This document shows, piece by piece, positions 44,000 through 53,085 of a DNA stretch of 64,000 bases (position 1 is the stretch's first letter; each line of letters starts with the position of its first letter). The notes under the pieces are model-generated. The model saw nothing but the letters and a program-made list of their open reading frames with translations. It made no database searches and had not been told where the DNA came from. The DNA is taken from assembly GCF_051251125.1 (NCBI RefSeq), contig NZ_JBPCZL010000012.1. One strand, 5' to 3'. Made by a program: the position numbers and the translations under genes. The stretch comes from Carnimonas bestiolae (lineage in GTDB: Bacteria; Pseudomonadota; Gammaproteobacteria; Pseudomonadales; Halomonadaceae).

Positions 44000-44883
44000 T
44001 GCACACCTCCAGCACGCACCAGTGCTCGCCATTCGTCCAGCGTTGGACGCTCGGCAAGATCAGCAAAGCTCGCATTAATGCCTGCGCTACGTAGACGCTC
44101 CGCGAGACTCATCAGACGAATCGAATCCATCCCGAGTAGCATCACGTTTTCATCGCTGGGCAGCTCATCAATCGGCTCTTCCAGCAGGCGTTCCACCTCC
44201 TTATCGAGATCGGCCACGCTGAAGCCTGCGACATCCTGCTGCTGTTGGCCACCCAGTGCGGCAATGGCGGTAGCGGTGCTCAGGCTAACACCGCAGCGTT
44301 TGGCCACATAGCGCGACGCCATCAGGTGCTCTTCGAGGGAGAAATCGGCCACCGCGTCATTAACCAAAAAGGGCTGCACGTCTTCCATAAACGCGTCCAG
44401 CGCCGTGGTCATGCAGCCAATGTGCGCGTAAACACCGGTAATCACCAACTGATCACGGCCGAGCTGACGCAGCTGCTCACGGAAGTCGGAGCGCTGGAAA
44501 GCGCTGTAGCGCCATTTGGTCAGCACGGTTTCCTGTTCCTGCGGCGCTAGCTCGGCAACAATCGGATACTGCTCGGGGTGGGCTGGAATGCCGGGCCCCC
44601 ACATATCGTTAAGCAGCGCGCGATCTTCATCGGGTTGATCGGTGGGCTGTGCGGTGTAGAACACCGGAATACCCTGTGCGCGTGCTACTGAAAGCAGCTG
44701 AGCAATGTGATTTTTCAGCGCCGGAATAGGCGCCTGATCCTGAAAGTATTTATTGAGGAAGTACTCCTGCATGTCATGCACCAGCAGCACCGCGCGCTGG
44801 GGATCCAGCTGCCAATTAACGCGGTTCTCTGGCTGCTGGTCGTGACCGGGCATGGGATAGGGGGTAATAGCGGGAATACTCAT
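43996..44883 (-). CDS. entB: Isochorismatase with aryl carrier domain
   Basis: EntB has two roles. Its N-terminal isochorismatase domain (about residues 1-210; LLVHDMQEYFL, TKWRYSAF, TGVYAHIGCM) makes 2,3-dihydro-DHB. Its C-terminal aryl carrier domain (about 220-295) holds LGMDSIRLM, where Ser254 takes the phosphopantetheine that carries DHB to EntF. The length of 295 residues is close to E. coli EntB (285). A hairpin lies between entE and this gene. Confidence 0.95.
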   Translation of the reverse strand: MSIPAITPYPMPGHDQQPENRVNWQLDPQRAVLLVHDMQEYFLNKYFQDQAPIPALKNHIAQLLSVARAQGIPVFYTAQPTDQPDEDRALLNDMWGPGIPAHPEQYPIVAELAPQEQETVLTKWRYSAFQRSDFREQLRQLGRDQLVITGVYAHIGCMTTALDAFMEDVQPFLVNDAVADFSLEEHLMASRYVAKRCGVSLSTATAIAALGGQQQQDVAGFSVADLDKEVERLLEEPIDELPSDENVMLLGMDSIRLMSLAERLRSAGINASFADLAERPTLDEWRALVRAGGVQ

Positions 44884-44920
44884 GGCGTTCTCTTGATCGG
44901 AATGAAAAATCGTTGAAAAG

Positions 44921-44948
44921 CTGCCCGGCAGCTCACCGTGCCGGGCAG
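44921..44948 (-). terminator. Intercistronic hairpin between entE and entB
   Basis: On the minus strand CTGCCCGGCA pairs perfectly with TGCCGGGCAG (10 bp, loop 8), followed by CTTTTC and, further on, TTTTTC. It looks like a partial terminator or an mRNA-stabilising hairpin inside the siderophore operon. Confidence 0.55.
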
Positions 44949-44955
44949 GCTAACG

Positions 44956-46629
44956 TCAGGCGTTATCGAGCTGGTCTTTCAAAATTTCGCGCAGCACCTT
45001 ACGGCTTACCTTGCCGACGCCGCTTTGCGGGAAGGCATCGATCAGCTCGAAGCGATCAGGCACCTTATAGGCGGCGATGTGTTCACGCAGGAACTTCGAT
45101 AGCTCGAACTTCTTCAGCGTCTCGCCCTGTTTAGGCACTACGAAAGCCACTGCACGCTCGCCGAGATATTCATCGGGAATGCCCACTACCGCAGCATCGT
45201 AAATGCCGGGATGCGCCAGCAGCGCATTTTCGACCTCGTCCATCGAGATCTTTTCACCGCCGCGGTTGATTTGGTCCTTCTCACGACCTTCGACCACGAT
45301 GTCGCCATTTTCGGTGAGCACCGCGATGTCGCCAGTGCAGTAGAAGCCGTCTGACGTGAAGGTGTTGGCATTGACCTCGGGCGCGTTGAAATAGCCACGA
45401 ATGGTATAGGGGCCGCGAGTAATCAGCTGGCCCGGCTGGCCGGCCGGTAGCGGCTTGAAGTGTCGATCGACGATCAGCACCTCATCGGCTTCTGGGTACA
45501 TCGGGCGGCCCTGGGTATGGGTAATAATCTCTTCGCTATCGTCGAGCCGCGTGTAATTGACCAAGCCTTCCGCCATGCCAAATACCTGCTGCAGTTGGCA
45601 GCCCAATACCGGACGAATACGCTTGGCAGCCGAGCTGACCAGCTTGGCACCGCCCACTTGCAGCAGCGTTAGCGAGTCGAGCTGCTCGGTGCCCAAGCGC
45701 TCGGCGGCCTGTAGCCATGCCAATGCCAATGGCGGCACCGCTGAGGTCATGGTAACGCGATGGCGGGCAATCAGCTCGAAGCACACATCGGCGCTGGGCG
45801 AGGGGGCCAGCACGATACTGCCACCGGCCAGCATCACACCGAGAAAGCCGGGCGAGCTCATTGGGAAGTTGTGCGCAATCGGCAACGCAATCAGCAGGCG
45901 GGTGTGCTCGTTAATGCGGCAGACATCGTTACTGCCGCGCAGGCTGCAAATGTAGCTGTCGTGACGGCGCGGAATCAGCTTCGATACCCCAGTAGTACCG
46001 CCGGAGAGCTGGAAAAATGCCATGTCGCGTGCCTTGGGCGGTGTCGGGAGTTGCTCATCGATAGGAGCTTTCTTCAGCAGCGAATCGAAGCTGACAAGGC
46101 CATCAGCATCGCCGCAAATGACTAGCTGCTCAACGCTGGGCACCGCCTGTTGAACGCTGCGTGCCAGCTCGCGATGGCTGAAACGGTCGAATTGGTCGAC
46201 GGTGATGATCGCGCGCGCGCCGGCAAATCGGCAGAAGTGTTCCAACTCCTGACGACGGTGTGCAGGCAGCGTATAGATGGGCAGCGCACCGATGCGGAAC
46301 AGTCCGAAGGCCGCGATAATGAACTCGACGCGATTAGGCAGTTGCAGCACCACGCGATCACCGCGTTGGATGCCCAACTGCGTCAGGCCATACGCGGCAC
46401 GTAGGGCGAGGTCGTTAAGCTCGTGATAGCTGTACTCGCGTTCGCCATCAATCACCGCAGTGCGTTCACCGATGCGCTGTGCTTGATCCGTCAACAAAGA
46501 CGTAAAGGTATCGTTCGTCCACAGCCCTTGTGCCTGGTAGCGCTCAATGAAGTCACTGGGCCAGTCGGGACAAAGGGCATCCACGCTGTCATCAGGGGTA
46601 AGCGATAGCGGCTGTGAAGAAGTGCTCAT
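44956..46629 (-). CDS. entE: 2,3-dihydroxybenzoate-AMP ligase
   Basis: EntE activates DHB as its adenylate and loads it onto the EntB carrier domain. The 557 residues show the adenylation core motifs FFQLSGGTTGVSKLIPRRH, QVFGMAEGLVNYTRLDD, YCTGDIA and the C-terminal GREKDQINRGGEKIS. The aromatic acid pocket HNFPMSSPG is the sequence known from DHB-specific enzymes such as DhbE. Its ATG overlaps the entC stop. Confidence 0.95.
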   Translation of the reverse strand: MSTSSQPLSLTPDDSVDALCPDWPSDFIERYQAQGLWTNDTFTSLLTDQAQRIGERTAVIDGEREYSYHELNDLALRAAYGLTQLGIQRGDRVVLQLPNRVEFIIAAFGLFRIGALPIYTLPAHRRQELEHFCRFAGARAIITVDQFDRFSHRELARSVQQAVPSVEQLVICGDADGLVSFDSLLKKAPIDEQLPTPPKARDMAFFQLSGGTTGVSKLIPRRHDSYICSLRGSNDVCRINEHTRLLIALPIAHNFPMSSPGFLGVMLAGGSIVLAPSPSADVCFELIARHRVTMTSAVPPLALAWLQAAERLGTEQLDSLTLLQVGGAKLVSSAAKRIRPVLGCQLQQVFGMAEGLVNYTRLDDSEEIITHTQGRPMYPEADEVLIVDRHFKPLPAGQPGQLITRGPYTIRGYFNAPEVNANTFTSDGFYCTGDIAVLTENGDIVVEGREKDQINRGGEKISMDEVENALLAHPGIYDAAVVGIPDEYLGERAVAFVVPKQGETLKKFELSKFLREHIAAYKVPDRFELIDAFPQSGVGKVSRKVLREILKDQLDNA

Positions 46630-47858
46630 GATTCTTTCTCGGAGGACAAGGAAGTGGAGTGATGAAGTTGCCCCAGTCGGTCATCGAGGCCGAAGGCCGC
46701 CAGCATGGTGCCAAGCTTGGTGCCGGTTTCAGCGAACTCAGCGTCTGGGTCAGATCCTTCTACGGTGCCTGCTCCCGCGTACAGCACCAGTTCGTTGTCG
46801 CTGGCCAGCGCACAGCGCAGTGATAGCGCCCATTCGCCATCGCCGTTGGCATCGCACCAGCCCACCATGCCACTGAATAGCTCACGCTCGAAGCCTTCCC
46901 AGCGGCGAATCGCAGCGAAGGCATCCTGGGTGGGAACACCACACACCGCAGGGGTCGGATGCAGCGCGCGGGCTACGGCCAACGAGGTGGTCGCGGGGTC
47001 GGCGAGTTCTCCCTCAATGCGGGTAGACAAGTGCCATAGCTTGTTGGTGCTTAACAACTCAGGGCCGTCGGGCACGTTCAACTCACTGCATAAGGGCGTC
47101 AGCAAACGCACGATGTCCTTGACCACAAAGGCGTGTTCGTAGAGGTCTTTCGGTGAGCGCAACAGCGCTGCAGCGGCGGCTTGGTCGTCTTCGGCATTGG
47201 CATGTCGTGCGGTCGAGCCGGCCAGCGGATTGACGCTGATATGGCGACCGGTACGGCGTACGATCAGCTCGGGGCTGGCACCCAAAAAGACGCTGCCGCC
47301 CTCGGGCGAGGTTGGGGTGGCAAATACATAGGCGTCGGGATTGCGCTTCATCAGGCGTCGAAGCACCGGCGTAATGGGTACACTTTCGCGTGTCGTGACC
47401 TTCAGCGTGCGCGCCAGCACCAGTTTGCTGAGACGACCTTGGCGAAATTCCTCCAGTGCGGTCGATACGTTGTTGCAGTAGCCATGGTGGTCAGGCACTG
47501 GCGTGGCCTGAATAGCCTCAAGATCAAGCGATGGTTCAGGCTGGCGTGAGGCCCACTGGCCAATTGGTGCCATGCTGTGCAGTTGTCCCGGCAGCATCAG
47601 GCAGCCGCGACGATCATCGGCAAACGGCAGCACGCCGACCACAATGGGAGCCTTCTGGCCGCTTGCGCTACCTTCTGTTAACAGCGCCTGTAACATCTGT
47701 TCGGCATCGCTGCCCAGTACACTGCGGCTTGCACGCCAGTCGAATGCACGCATTGCACGCGTGGGTGAATTGAAGAAGAAGTCGCTGGGCGAATACTGCT
47801 CCAGCAGATTGTTGGCAGCGGTGCTCTCGATGGGCTGCTGTAGCGAAAGGTCAGTCAT
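46626..47858 (-). CDS. entC: Isochorismate synthase
   Basis: EntC turns chorismate into isochorismate, the first step to DHB. The 410 residues have the chorismate-binding fold with KLVLARTLKV, NPDAYVFATPTSPEGGSVFLGASPELIVRR, LAGSTARH and a C-terminal GMVGWCDANGDGEWALSLRCA. It is first in the entCEBA unit, with its own Fur-box-like site about 75 bp upstream, so it is not just read through from entF. Confidence 0.94.
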   Translation of the reverse strand: MTDLSLQQPIESTAANNLLEQYSPSDFFFNSPTRAMRAFDWRASRSVLGSDAEQMLQALLTEGSASGQKAPIVVGVLPFADDRRGCLMLPGQLHSMAPIGQWASRQPEPSLDLEAIQATPVPDHHGYCNNVSTALEEFRQGRLSKLVLARTLKVTTRESVPITPVLRRLMKRNPDAYVFATPTSPEGGSVFLGASPELIVRRTGRHISVNPLAGSTARHANAEDDQAAAAALLRSPKDLYEHAFVVKDIVRLLTPLCSELNVPDGPELLSTNKLWHLSTRIEGELADPATTSLAVARALHPTPAVCGVPTQDAFAAIRRWEGFERELFSGMVGWCDANGDGEWALSLRCALASDNELVLYAGAGTVEGSDPDAEFAETGTKLGTMLAAFGLDDRLGQLHHSTSLSSEKES

Positions 47859-47931
47859 TGAAGGTATTCCTAAGGCCGTAAATCGTAAGGGCCCTAATAT
47901 GTTTTGGATGAAATGGTACCGGAAAAAGCAT

Positions 47932-47946
47932 CGTTAATCATTCTCA
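47932..47946 (-). promoter_or_regulatory. Fur-box-like site before entC
   Basis: On the minus strand TGAGAATGATTAACG matches the 7-1-7 Fur consensus TGATAATnATTATCA in 11 of 14 positions by hand count. It lies in the 163-bp gap before entC. Iron repression of entCEBA is therefore likely. Confidence 0.6.
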
Positions 47947-48021
47947 TCTTCTAATTAGTCGCGATACTGCCACGGTGTTTTCACACATCGCAGCTTGTGG
48001 CATATCAGCCAGCGGTTGTTG

Positions 48022-48795
48022 TCAGGGGATTCGGTGAGGGCGGTAGGCCCCAGGAATGCGCAGCAATCCGTTACACAGCTGACTGAGTGGCTGCGCGTCG
48101 CCGCGCCACGGTGCGACCGGCGTGCGTGCAACGCCTGCATAGCGCGGCGTTTTGAAATCGATCAAACGAAGCTGGGTAGCACTGTGGCGGAACGGCGCAC
48201 AGCGTGGTGGTAGCTCGGGCCACAGCGTGCGCAGGGTTGCGCCGCTCCGGCGCAGTTGCCACGCCAGCGTTGGGCGCTGATTGATGGGCGTGAGGGCCAG
48301 ATGGCGCATGCCGAACAGCAGCACTGCGCGGCGGCCCTTATCGAGCAGTTGCTGCTGAATCAGCTCCGCGAAGGCGGTGCTGCGCGCTAGCGGATTTTGC
48401 GTTTCGCCAGCGCGATGATCAGGTTCGGCCAGCCACACGCGCACGCGCTGATGCGCTGGGACGGCCATATTGTAGGCGCGCAGTCTGCGCAATAGCGCGG
48501 CGTACACCGGATGCGCCCATAGGGTGCCGTAGGCCGATTGGCGCCACAGCACAGTCAATTGCGCAGCGCTCATGGAGGCACCGGCCAGGTAGTCATCGAC
48601 CAGCGACTGATGCCGCTGGGTGCCGAATTCCACCACTAGATCACGACACTGATCACCCAGCGCTCCGTGGGTAATCAGACTGCCCAGGGTACGCATGACT
48701 ACCGGCGTATGGTGTGCCTCGCCCAGCCCAATCAGCTGGCTATCATCGAACCAGCCGCTGATGTGCTGCGCGATGGTGTCAAGCGTGATCGTCAT
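48022..48795 (-). CDS. EreA/ChaN-like uncharacterised protein in the siderophore locus
   Basis: A 257-residue protein without signal peptide, so probably cytoplasmic. The N-terminal LIGLGEAHHTPVVM (Glu26, His28, His29), then DLVVEFGTQRHQ and later LLFGMRHLAL (His165), resemble the erythromycin-esterase/ChaN (Tiki-like) superfamily, whose members act on esters or peptides or bind haem. The exact family and reaction are unknown. The ATG lies 17 nt inside the entF 3' end, so it is translated with the NRPS gene, and entC follows with its own promoter. The tight coupling suggests a role with the siderophore. Cleavage of the ferric trilactone is one possibility, since no Fes homologue is seen here; this is inference. 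Confidence 0.7.
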   Translation of the reverse strand: MTITLDTIAQHISGWFDDSQLIGLGEAHHTPVVMRTLGSLITHGALGDQCRDLVVEFGTQRHQSLVDDYLAGASMSAAQLTVLWRQSAYGTLWAHPVYAALLRRLRAYNMAVPAHQRVRVWLAEPDHRAGETQNPLARSTAFAELIQQQLLDKGRRAVLLFGMRHLALTPINQRPTLAWQLRRSGATLRTLWPELPPRCAPFRHSATQLRLIDFKTPRYAGVARTPVAPWRGDAQPLSQLCNGLLRIPGAYRPHRIP

Positions 48796-51700
48796 GGGCC
48801 TGCCAGCGGCTTAGGTGAGCACCGATCTGTTGCAGCATGGCCGGCGACACCATGCCGGGATGATCGGTGGCAAGATCGATGCGCTTAATGGTGCCATTCA
48901 CCCACGGTTGCCAGCGTGTGCTGGTGAGCCCCGGCATGTCGCGCGGCTCGGCGGCGTTGAAAAACAGCAGGTCGCCATTGAAGGTGCGGTGCTCGGCACT
49001 ACGCACCAAGCGGCTTGAGTTGATCACCACGTCGACCAGTCGGTCGAGGGTTTCGGGCGGAAGCGTTGCCATGGCGTGCTGCTCCTGTTCAAGCAACGCC
49101 ACTACCGTCGCGCGATTGAGCGGTTGGTCGGCCGGCAAGTTCACCCCAGCAATGCGCAGCAGCGCAACCAGCGCTTGCTGCTCGTCGGGCGGCATCAGAC
49201 CACGCCACACCTCGCTGGGGTAAGCATCCATCAGGGCGAGCAGGTCAATCTGTTCGCCTTCGCTTTGCAATATTGCCGCCACGCTATGGGCCACCATGCC
49301 GCCCAGCGACCAACCCAGCAGTCGATAGGGGCCATGCGGCTGACGTTCACGGATTGCCGCGACATAGCGCTGCGCCATCTCGTCCAGCGTAGCGGGTAAC
49401 GTGCTAGCGGCGCTCAAGCCATCCGCTTGCACCCCAATGATCTCGCTGTCATCCGCCACTGATTGGGATAGCCCCGCATAGCACCAGGCAAGACCACCCG
49501 CGGGATGAAAGCAGAACAGCGGCGGAGTATTCGGATGCTGAGCCCGGCGCAGCGGCAGCAGCGTGTCCAGCGCTCCCTCGCGCTGAGTGCGGGCCAGCTC
49601 AACGGCCATGCGCGCAGGGGTAGGGGCCGCGAATACCGTGGCGATACTGGCCTCCTCTCCGGTAGTGCGGCGAATCGCCAGCGCTAGCTGAACCGCCGCC
49701 AGCGAATGACCGCCGCTGGCGAAGAAGTCGTCGTCGACGCCGTATTCAGCGCGCCCCAGCGCTTCGGCAAACAGCTGGCACAGCGTGCGCTCAGCCGCAT
49801 TCGAGGCCGCGCGGGTAGCGCTTGATACTGCCGGTGGCGCTGGCAGGGCGCGTTTATCGAGTTTGCCATTGCTGGTAGTGGGCAGGGCATTGAGGGCGAT
49901 CCATAGCTGCGGCACCATGTAATCGGGCAGCCAATGGCGCAGTTGCGCTTGCAGAGAGGTCTGCCAATCATCGTTAAGCGAGGCGCTGCCCACCACGTAG
50001 GCCACCAGACGATCATCGATGACCAGCACCACCGCCTGTGCGACGTCGGCTTGCTGCTCCAGCAAGGTTTCGATTTCGCCCAGCTCGATGCGCTGACCGC
50101 GCAGCTTGACCTGATGATCAATACGACCGAGGTATTCGATCTCGCCTTGTTCGTTCCACTTCGCCAGATCACCGCTGCGATAAAGGCGCTGGCCCTCCAG
50201 TGCGGTGATAAAGCGCTCGGCGGTTAAATCGTCGCGCCCAACGTAGCCACGCGCGAGATTGCGCCCGCCAATGTAGAGCTCACCCACACAACCAATCGGC
50301 ACCCGCTGCTGCTGAGCATCCAGGATTTCGATGTAGGTGTTCCAGATCGGGCGTCCGATCGGCGCGCTGGTGCGCTGATTCAGTTCGGCGCAGTGCCACG
50401 CTGTCACATCTACCGCGGCTTCGGTGGGGCCATAAAGGTTATGTAGCGCCACCTGCGGGCCTAACAGTCGCTGCGCGCGCCGAATGGTATCGACCTTGAG
50501 CGCTTCGCCGCTGGCAAACAGCTGACGCAGCGCAGGCATCTCGAGCGGCGTTAGCTCCAGCTCATCGAGGAAGGCGTTAAGCATCGAAGGCACGAAATGC
50601 AGTGTCGAAATGCGCTGATCGCGTATCAGGGTGGCCAGATAGTGGGGGTCGCGGTGCCCGTCTGGGCGTGCCATTACCAGCGTGGCACCGCTGATAACGG
50701 GCCAGAACAGCTCCCACACCGACACGTCGAAACCTATCGGGGTTTTTTGCAGCACGCGGTCGCCTGCGGCGATGGGATAGGCCGCCTGCATCCACTGGAT
50801 GCGGTTAACGATGGCGCGATGCTCGACCAGCACGCCTTTGGGCTCACCGGTCGAACCCGAGGTAAACAGCACGTAGGCCGCGTCGTTGGGCGAACGCTCA
50901 GGAAGCCACTGATCATCCAGTGCGCTGGACGCAGTGATCTGATCAGCGACAGCGTCGATATCCAGTGCGGCGAAGTCAGCGGGTAGTTGGTCGAAATGCT
51001 CGCGGTCGCTGATCAGCAGCGCGGCGTTGGCACGCTGAGCCATTTTCTGCCAGCGCCCGCTGGGTTGATCGAGCGGCAGCGGCATATAGGCGGCGCCACT
51101 TTTATGGATCGCCAGCAGCGCAATTTCGAGCTCCAATGATCGCGGCAGCGCCACCCCAACAATGCGGGGAGCGTCAGCGTTAGCGAGCCGCTGGCTGATC
51201 AAGGCTGCTAACCGCTGCGCGCGGGCATTCAGAGTGCGGTAATCGAGCTGCTGCTGTTCCGCAATCAACGCGATGGCGTTGGGGGTTGCTGCGACCTGAC
51301 GCTCAAACAGCGTGGCGAGATCGGTCTCTTCGACCGGATGATCGGTGGCGTTCCACTGCGCAATGCGCTCGAGTTCAGCGGGTAATGCCAGCGGTTGTGC
51401 GGCAATCGGAAGGTCGCTATCGCGGCTTAACTGATCGAACCAGTGGCGTAAACGCTGTAGGTGTGCGTGGGTCTCACTGTCGCTGTACAAGCGCGGGTTG
51501 CTTTCCAGCATAATCCCCAGCGTTTCGCTATCGCCGCCCAAATAGAGGCTGAGCGTCATGTCGTCCACCGGGCCGGGCGCAAGGTGGTGAGTGCTAGTGG
51601 TGCAGTTGGCAAACAGGCGGCTGTGGGCGAATGGCAAGATGTTCACTTGCATGCCAAACAGCGGATTTTCTCCCGGCATGCGGTTGAGCTCGCTGGCCAG

Positions 51701-52726
51701 CCATTCGTGGCGATAGCGTTGATGGCGACGCACTGCTTTCAGTTCGCGTTTTACCTGCTGTGCCCACTCACCAAGCGTTGCGTCGCTGCTCGCTGCGATG
51801 CTGAACGGCAGCATATTCACCACCGATAGCGGCGTGGTGAGCGCAGCCTTATTCAGACGCCCCATCATCGGCAGCGCCACCGTGGATGGGGTGTCACCAT
51901 TCATGCGCTGAAGATAGCTGAGCACCAGCGCTAACAGCAGTTCGGGTACCGCCACCCCAAGCCGTTCTGCGCGGGTGTCTAAGGCTTGCTGTTGGGGGCT
52001 GGAAAGCATCATGAAGTGGCGCAGCGGGGCAGCGGCGGCGCGGGCGAAGCGTCCCGCCAAGGAGGTGGCGGGCGATTGTTCGGCCAGACGCTGATGCCAG
52101 AACTCACGATCACGCTGGCGTGCACTGCTGTCAGCGTAGTGCTGCTCGTCGTCGATAACCTGCTGTGGCTCGCCAAACCAGCAGGGGCGGGCAGTCGTGC
52201 CTTGCTGTAATGCTTGATAGTGCTCGGCCAGGCGTTGCTGTACCAAGGTATAGGCATACGCATCGAACTGTAGATGGTGCGTGCTTAGATACCACACCCA
52301 GTGTTGATCACCGAGCTGCAGCAGTGCGGTGTCGGCGAGCGGAGATGCTGCCGCTGCGACCTCTCGGGCAAGTCGTTGCTGCATCCACTGCCACGCTGCG
52401 TCACGCGGCTGAGGCTGCTGACGCACATCAAGGTGTTCAAGCACGGGAGGCGCGAAGCTATCGAGATACTGGCGCGGTCGCTGCTGTTCATCGCTATCAA
52501 AGCGCGCACGTAGCACCGCGACTTCAGCCAGCGTCAGGTCGATGGCACGTTGCAGCAGCGGTGCATTGATAGGGCCGTTGATTTCCAGCGCTTGACCGGT
52601 GGTATAGACGCGCTGATCGCCGCTCCAAAGCGAGCCGTACCAGACACCATGTTGACTGTTGCTAAGGCTGAGCTGCCGCTGTGTCGAGCTATTCGGGGAC
52701 GCGGCGTCGGAGGCTTGATGAAACAC
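48779..52726 (-). CDS. entF: Serine-activating siderophore NRPS EntF
   Basis: A single-module synthetase of 1315 residues with domains C-A-PCP-TE. The condensation motif is HHLQFDA (His150, His151, Asp155), where the usual final Gly is Ala. The adenylation domain (about 460-960) has LFTSGSTGEPKG, FDVSVWELFWP, LHFVPSML, LFASGEAL and NLYGPTEAAVDV; reading the specificity code from these gives D-V-W-H-F-S-L-V-D-K, identical to E. coli EntF and thus L-serine. GGHS holds carrier Ser1008, and the thioesterase GWSLGGM holds Ser1140. The product should be a DHB-serine oligomer, probably cyclised as in enterobactin. No MbtH gene is adjacent. Confidence 0.95.
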   Translation of the reverse strand: MFHQASDAASPNSSTQRQLSLSNSQHGVWYGSLWSGDQRVYTTGQALEINGPINAPLLQRAIDLTLAEVAVLRARFDSDEQQRPRQYLDSFAPPVLEHLDVRQQPQPRDAAWQWMQQRLAREVAAAASPLADTALLQLGDQHWVWYLSTHHLQFDAYAYTLVQQRLAEHYQALQQGTTARPCWFGEPQQVIDDEQHYADSSARQRDREFWHQRLAEQSPATSLAGRFARAAAAPLRHFMMLSSPQQQALDTRAERLGVAVPELLLALVLSYLQRMNGDTPSTVALPMMGRLNKAALTTPLSVVNMLPFSIAASSDATLGEWAQQVKRELKAVRRHQRYRHEWLASELNRMPGENPLFGMQVNILPFAHSRLFANCTTSTHHLAPGPVDDMTLSLYLGGDSETLGIMLESNPRLYSDSETHAHLQRLRHWFDQLSRDSDLPIAAQPLALPAELERIAQWNATDHPVEETDLATLFERQVAATPNAIALIAEQQQLDYRTLNARAQRLAALISQRLANADAPRIVGVALPRSLELEIALLAIHKSGAAYMPLPLDQPSGRWQKMAQRANAALLISDREHFDQLPADFAALDIDAVADQITASSALDDQWLPERSPNDAAYVLFTSGSTGEPKGVLVEHRAIVNRIQWMQAAYPIAAGDRVLQKTPIGFDVSVWELFWPVISGATLVMARPDGHRDPHYLATLIRDQRISTLHFVPSMLNAFLDELELTPLEMPALRQLFASGEALKVDTIRRAQRLLGPQVALHNLYGPTEAAVDVTAWHCAELNQRTSAPIGRPIWNTYIEILDAQQQRVPIGCVGELYIGGRNLARGYVGRDDLTAERFITALEGQRLYRSGDLAKWNEQGEIEYLGRIDHQVKLRGQRIELGEIETLLEQQADVAQAVVLVIDDRLVAYVVGSASLNDDWQTSLQAQLRHWLPDYMVPQLWIALNALPTTSNGKLDKRALPAPPAVSSATRAASNAAERTLCQLFAEALGRAEYGVDDDFFASGGHSLAAVQLALAIRRTTGEEASIATVFAAPTPARMAVELARTQREGALDTLLPLRRAQHPNTPPLFCFHPAGGLAWCYAGLSQSVADDSEIIGVQADGLSAASTLPATLDEMAQRYVAAIRERQPHGPYRLLGWSLGGMVAHSVAAILQSEGEQIDLLALMDAYPSEVWRGLMPPDEQQALVALLRIAGVNLPADQPLNRATVVALLEQEQHAMATLPPETLDRLVDVVINSSRLVRSAEHRTFNGDLLFFNAAEPRDMPGLTSTRWQPWVNGTIKRIDLATDHPGMVSPAMLQQIGAHLSRWQAHDDHA

Positions 52727-53085
52727 GCTAGAAAGTTCCCTGTGCGATAGACGGCGTTGGCCTAACGAAGCATCGACTCGTTACGTTTTGCCGTCCCATT
52801 GAATCACGTGGGGGCGCAGTGTACGCCCTTTTTGCGATCGATTCACATTGTCATCTGTGAGATACTGCCTTCAGTTTTGATAAAGATGATATAAATTCTC
52901 ATTCACTACTAGCGGGTGCGACATTGTGTCCAAGCTACGGTCGTGGCTGGCGTCTCGCTCCCTGAGTGGTCTGATGGGGCAGCGCCCATCAGTAGTAATC
53001 GTGGTTCCTTTCGCAGCATCACGCGGTGTTCGGCAAGCGAGCCAAGATCGCGTGAGAATAAGGTTGATCTTGTTTCGGAGTCATC
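52727..53085. promoter_or_regulatory. Divergent iron-regulated promoter region entF / receptor
   Basis: This 359-bp gap lies between the divergent entF and TonB-receptor genes. Its middle is AT-rich and contains the Fur-box-like site described separately. Short open frames on the plus strand here have no family features. Confidence 0.6.
52887..52901 (+). promoter_or_regulatory. Fur-box-like site between entF and the receptor
   Basis: TGATATAAATTCTCA matches TGATAATnATTATCA in 11 of 14 positions by hand count, and further half-site-like GATAAAGAT precedes it. Its position suits repression of both divergent transcripts. Confidence 0.6.
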
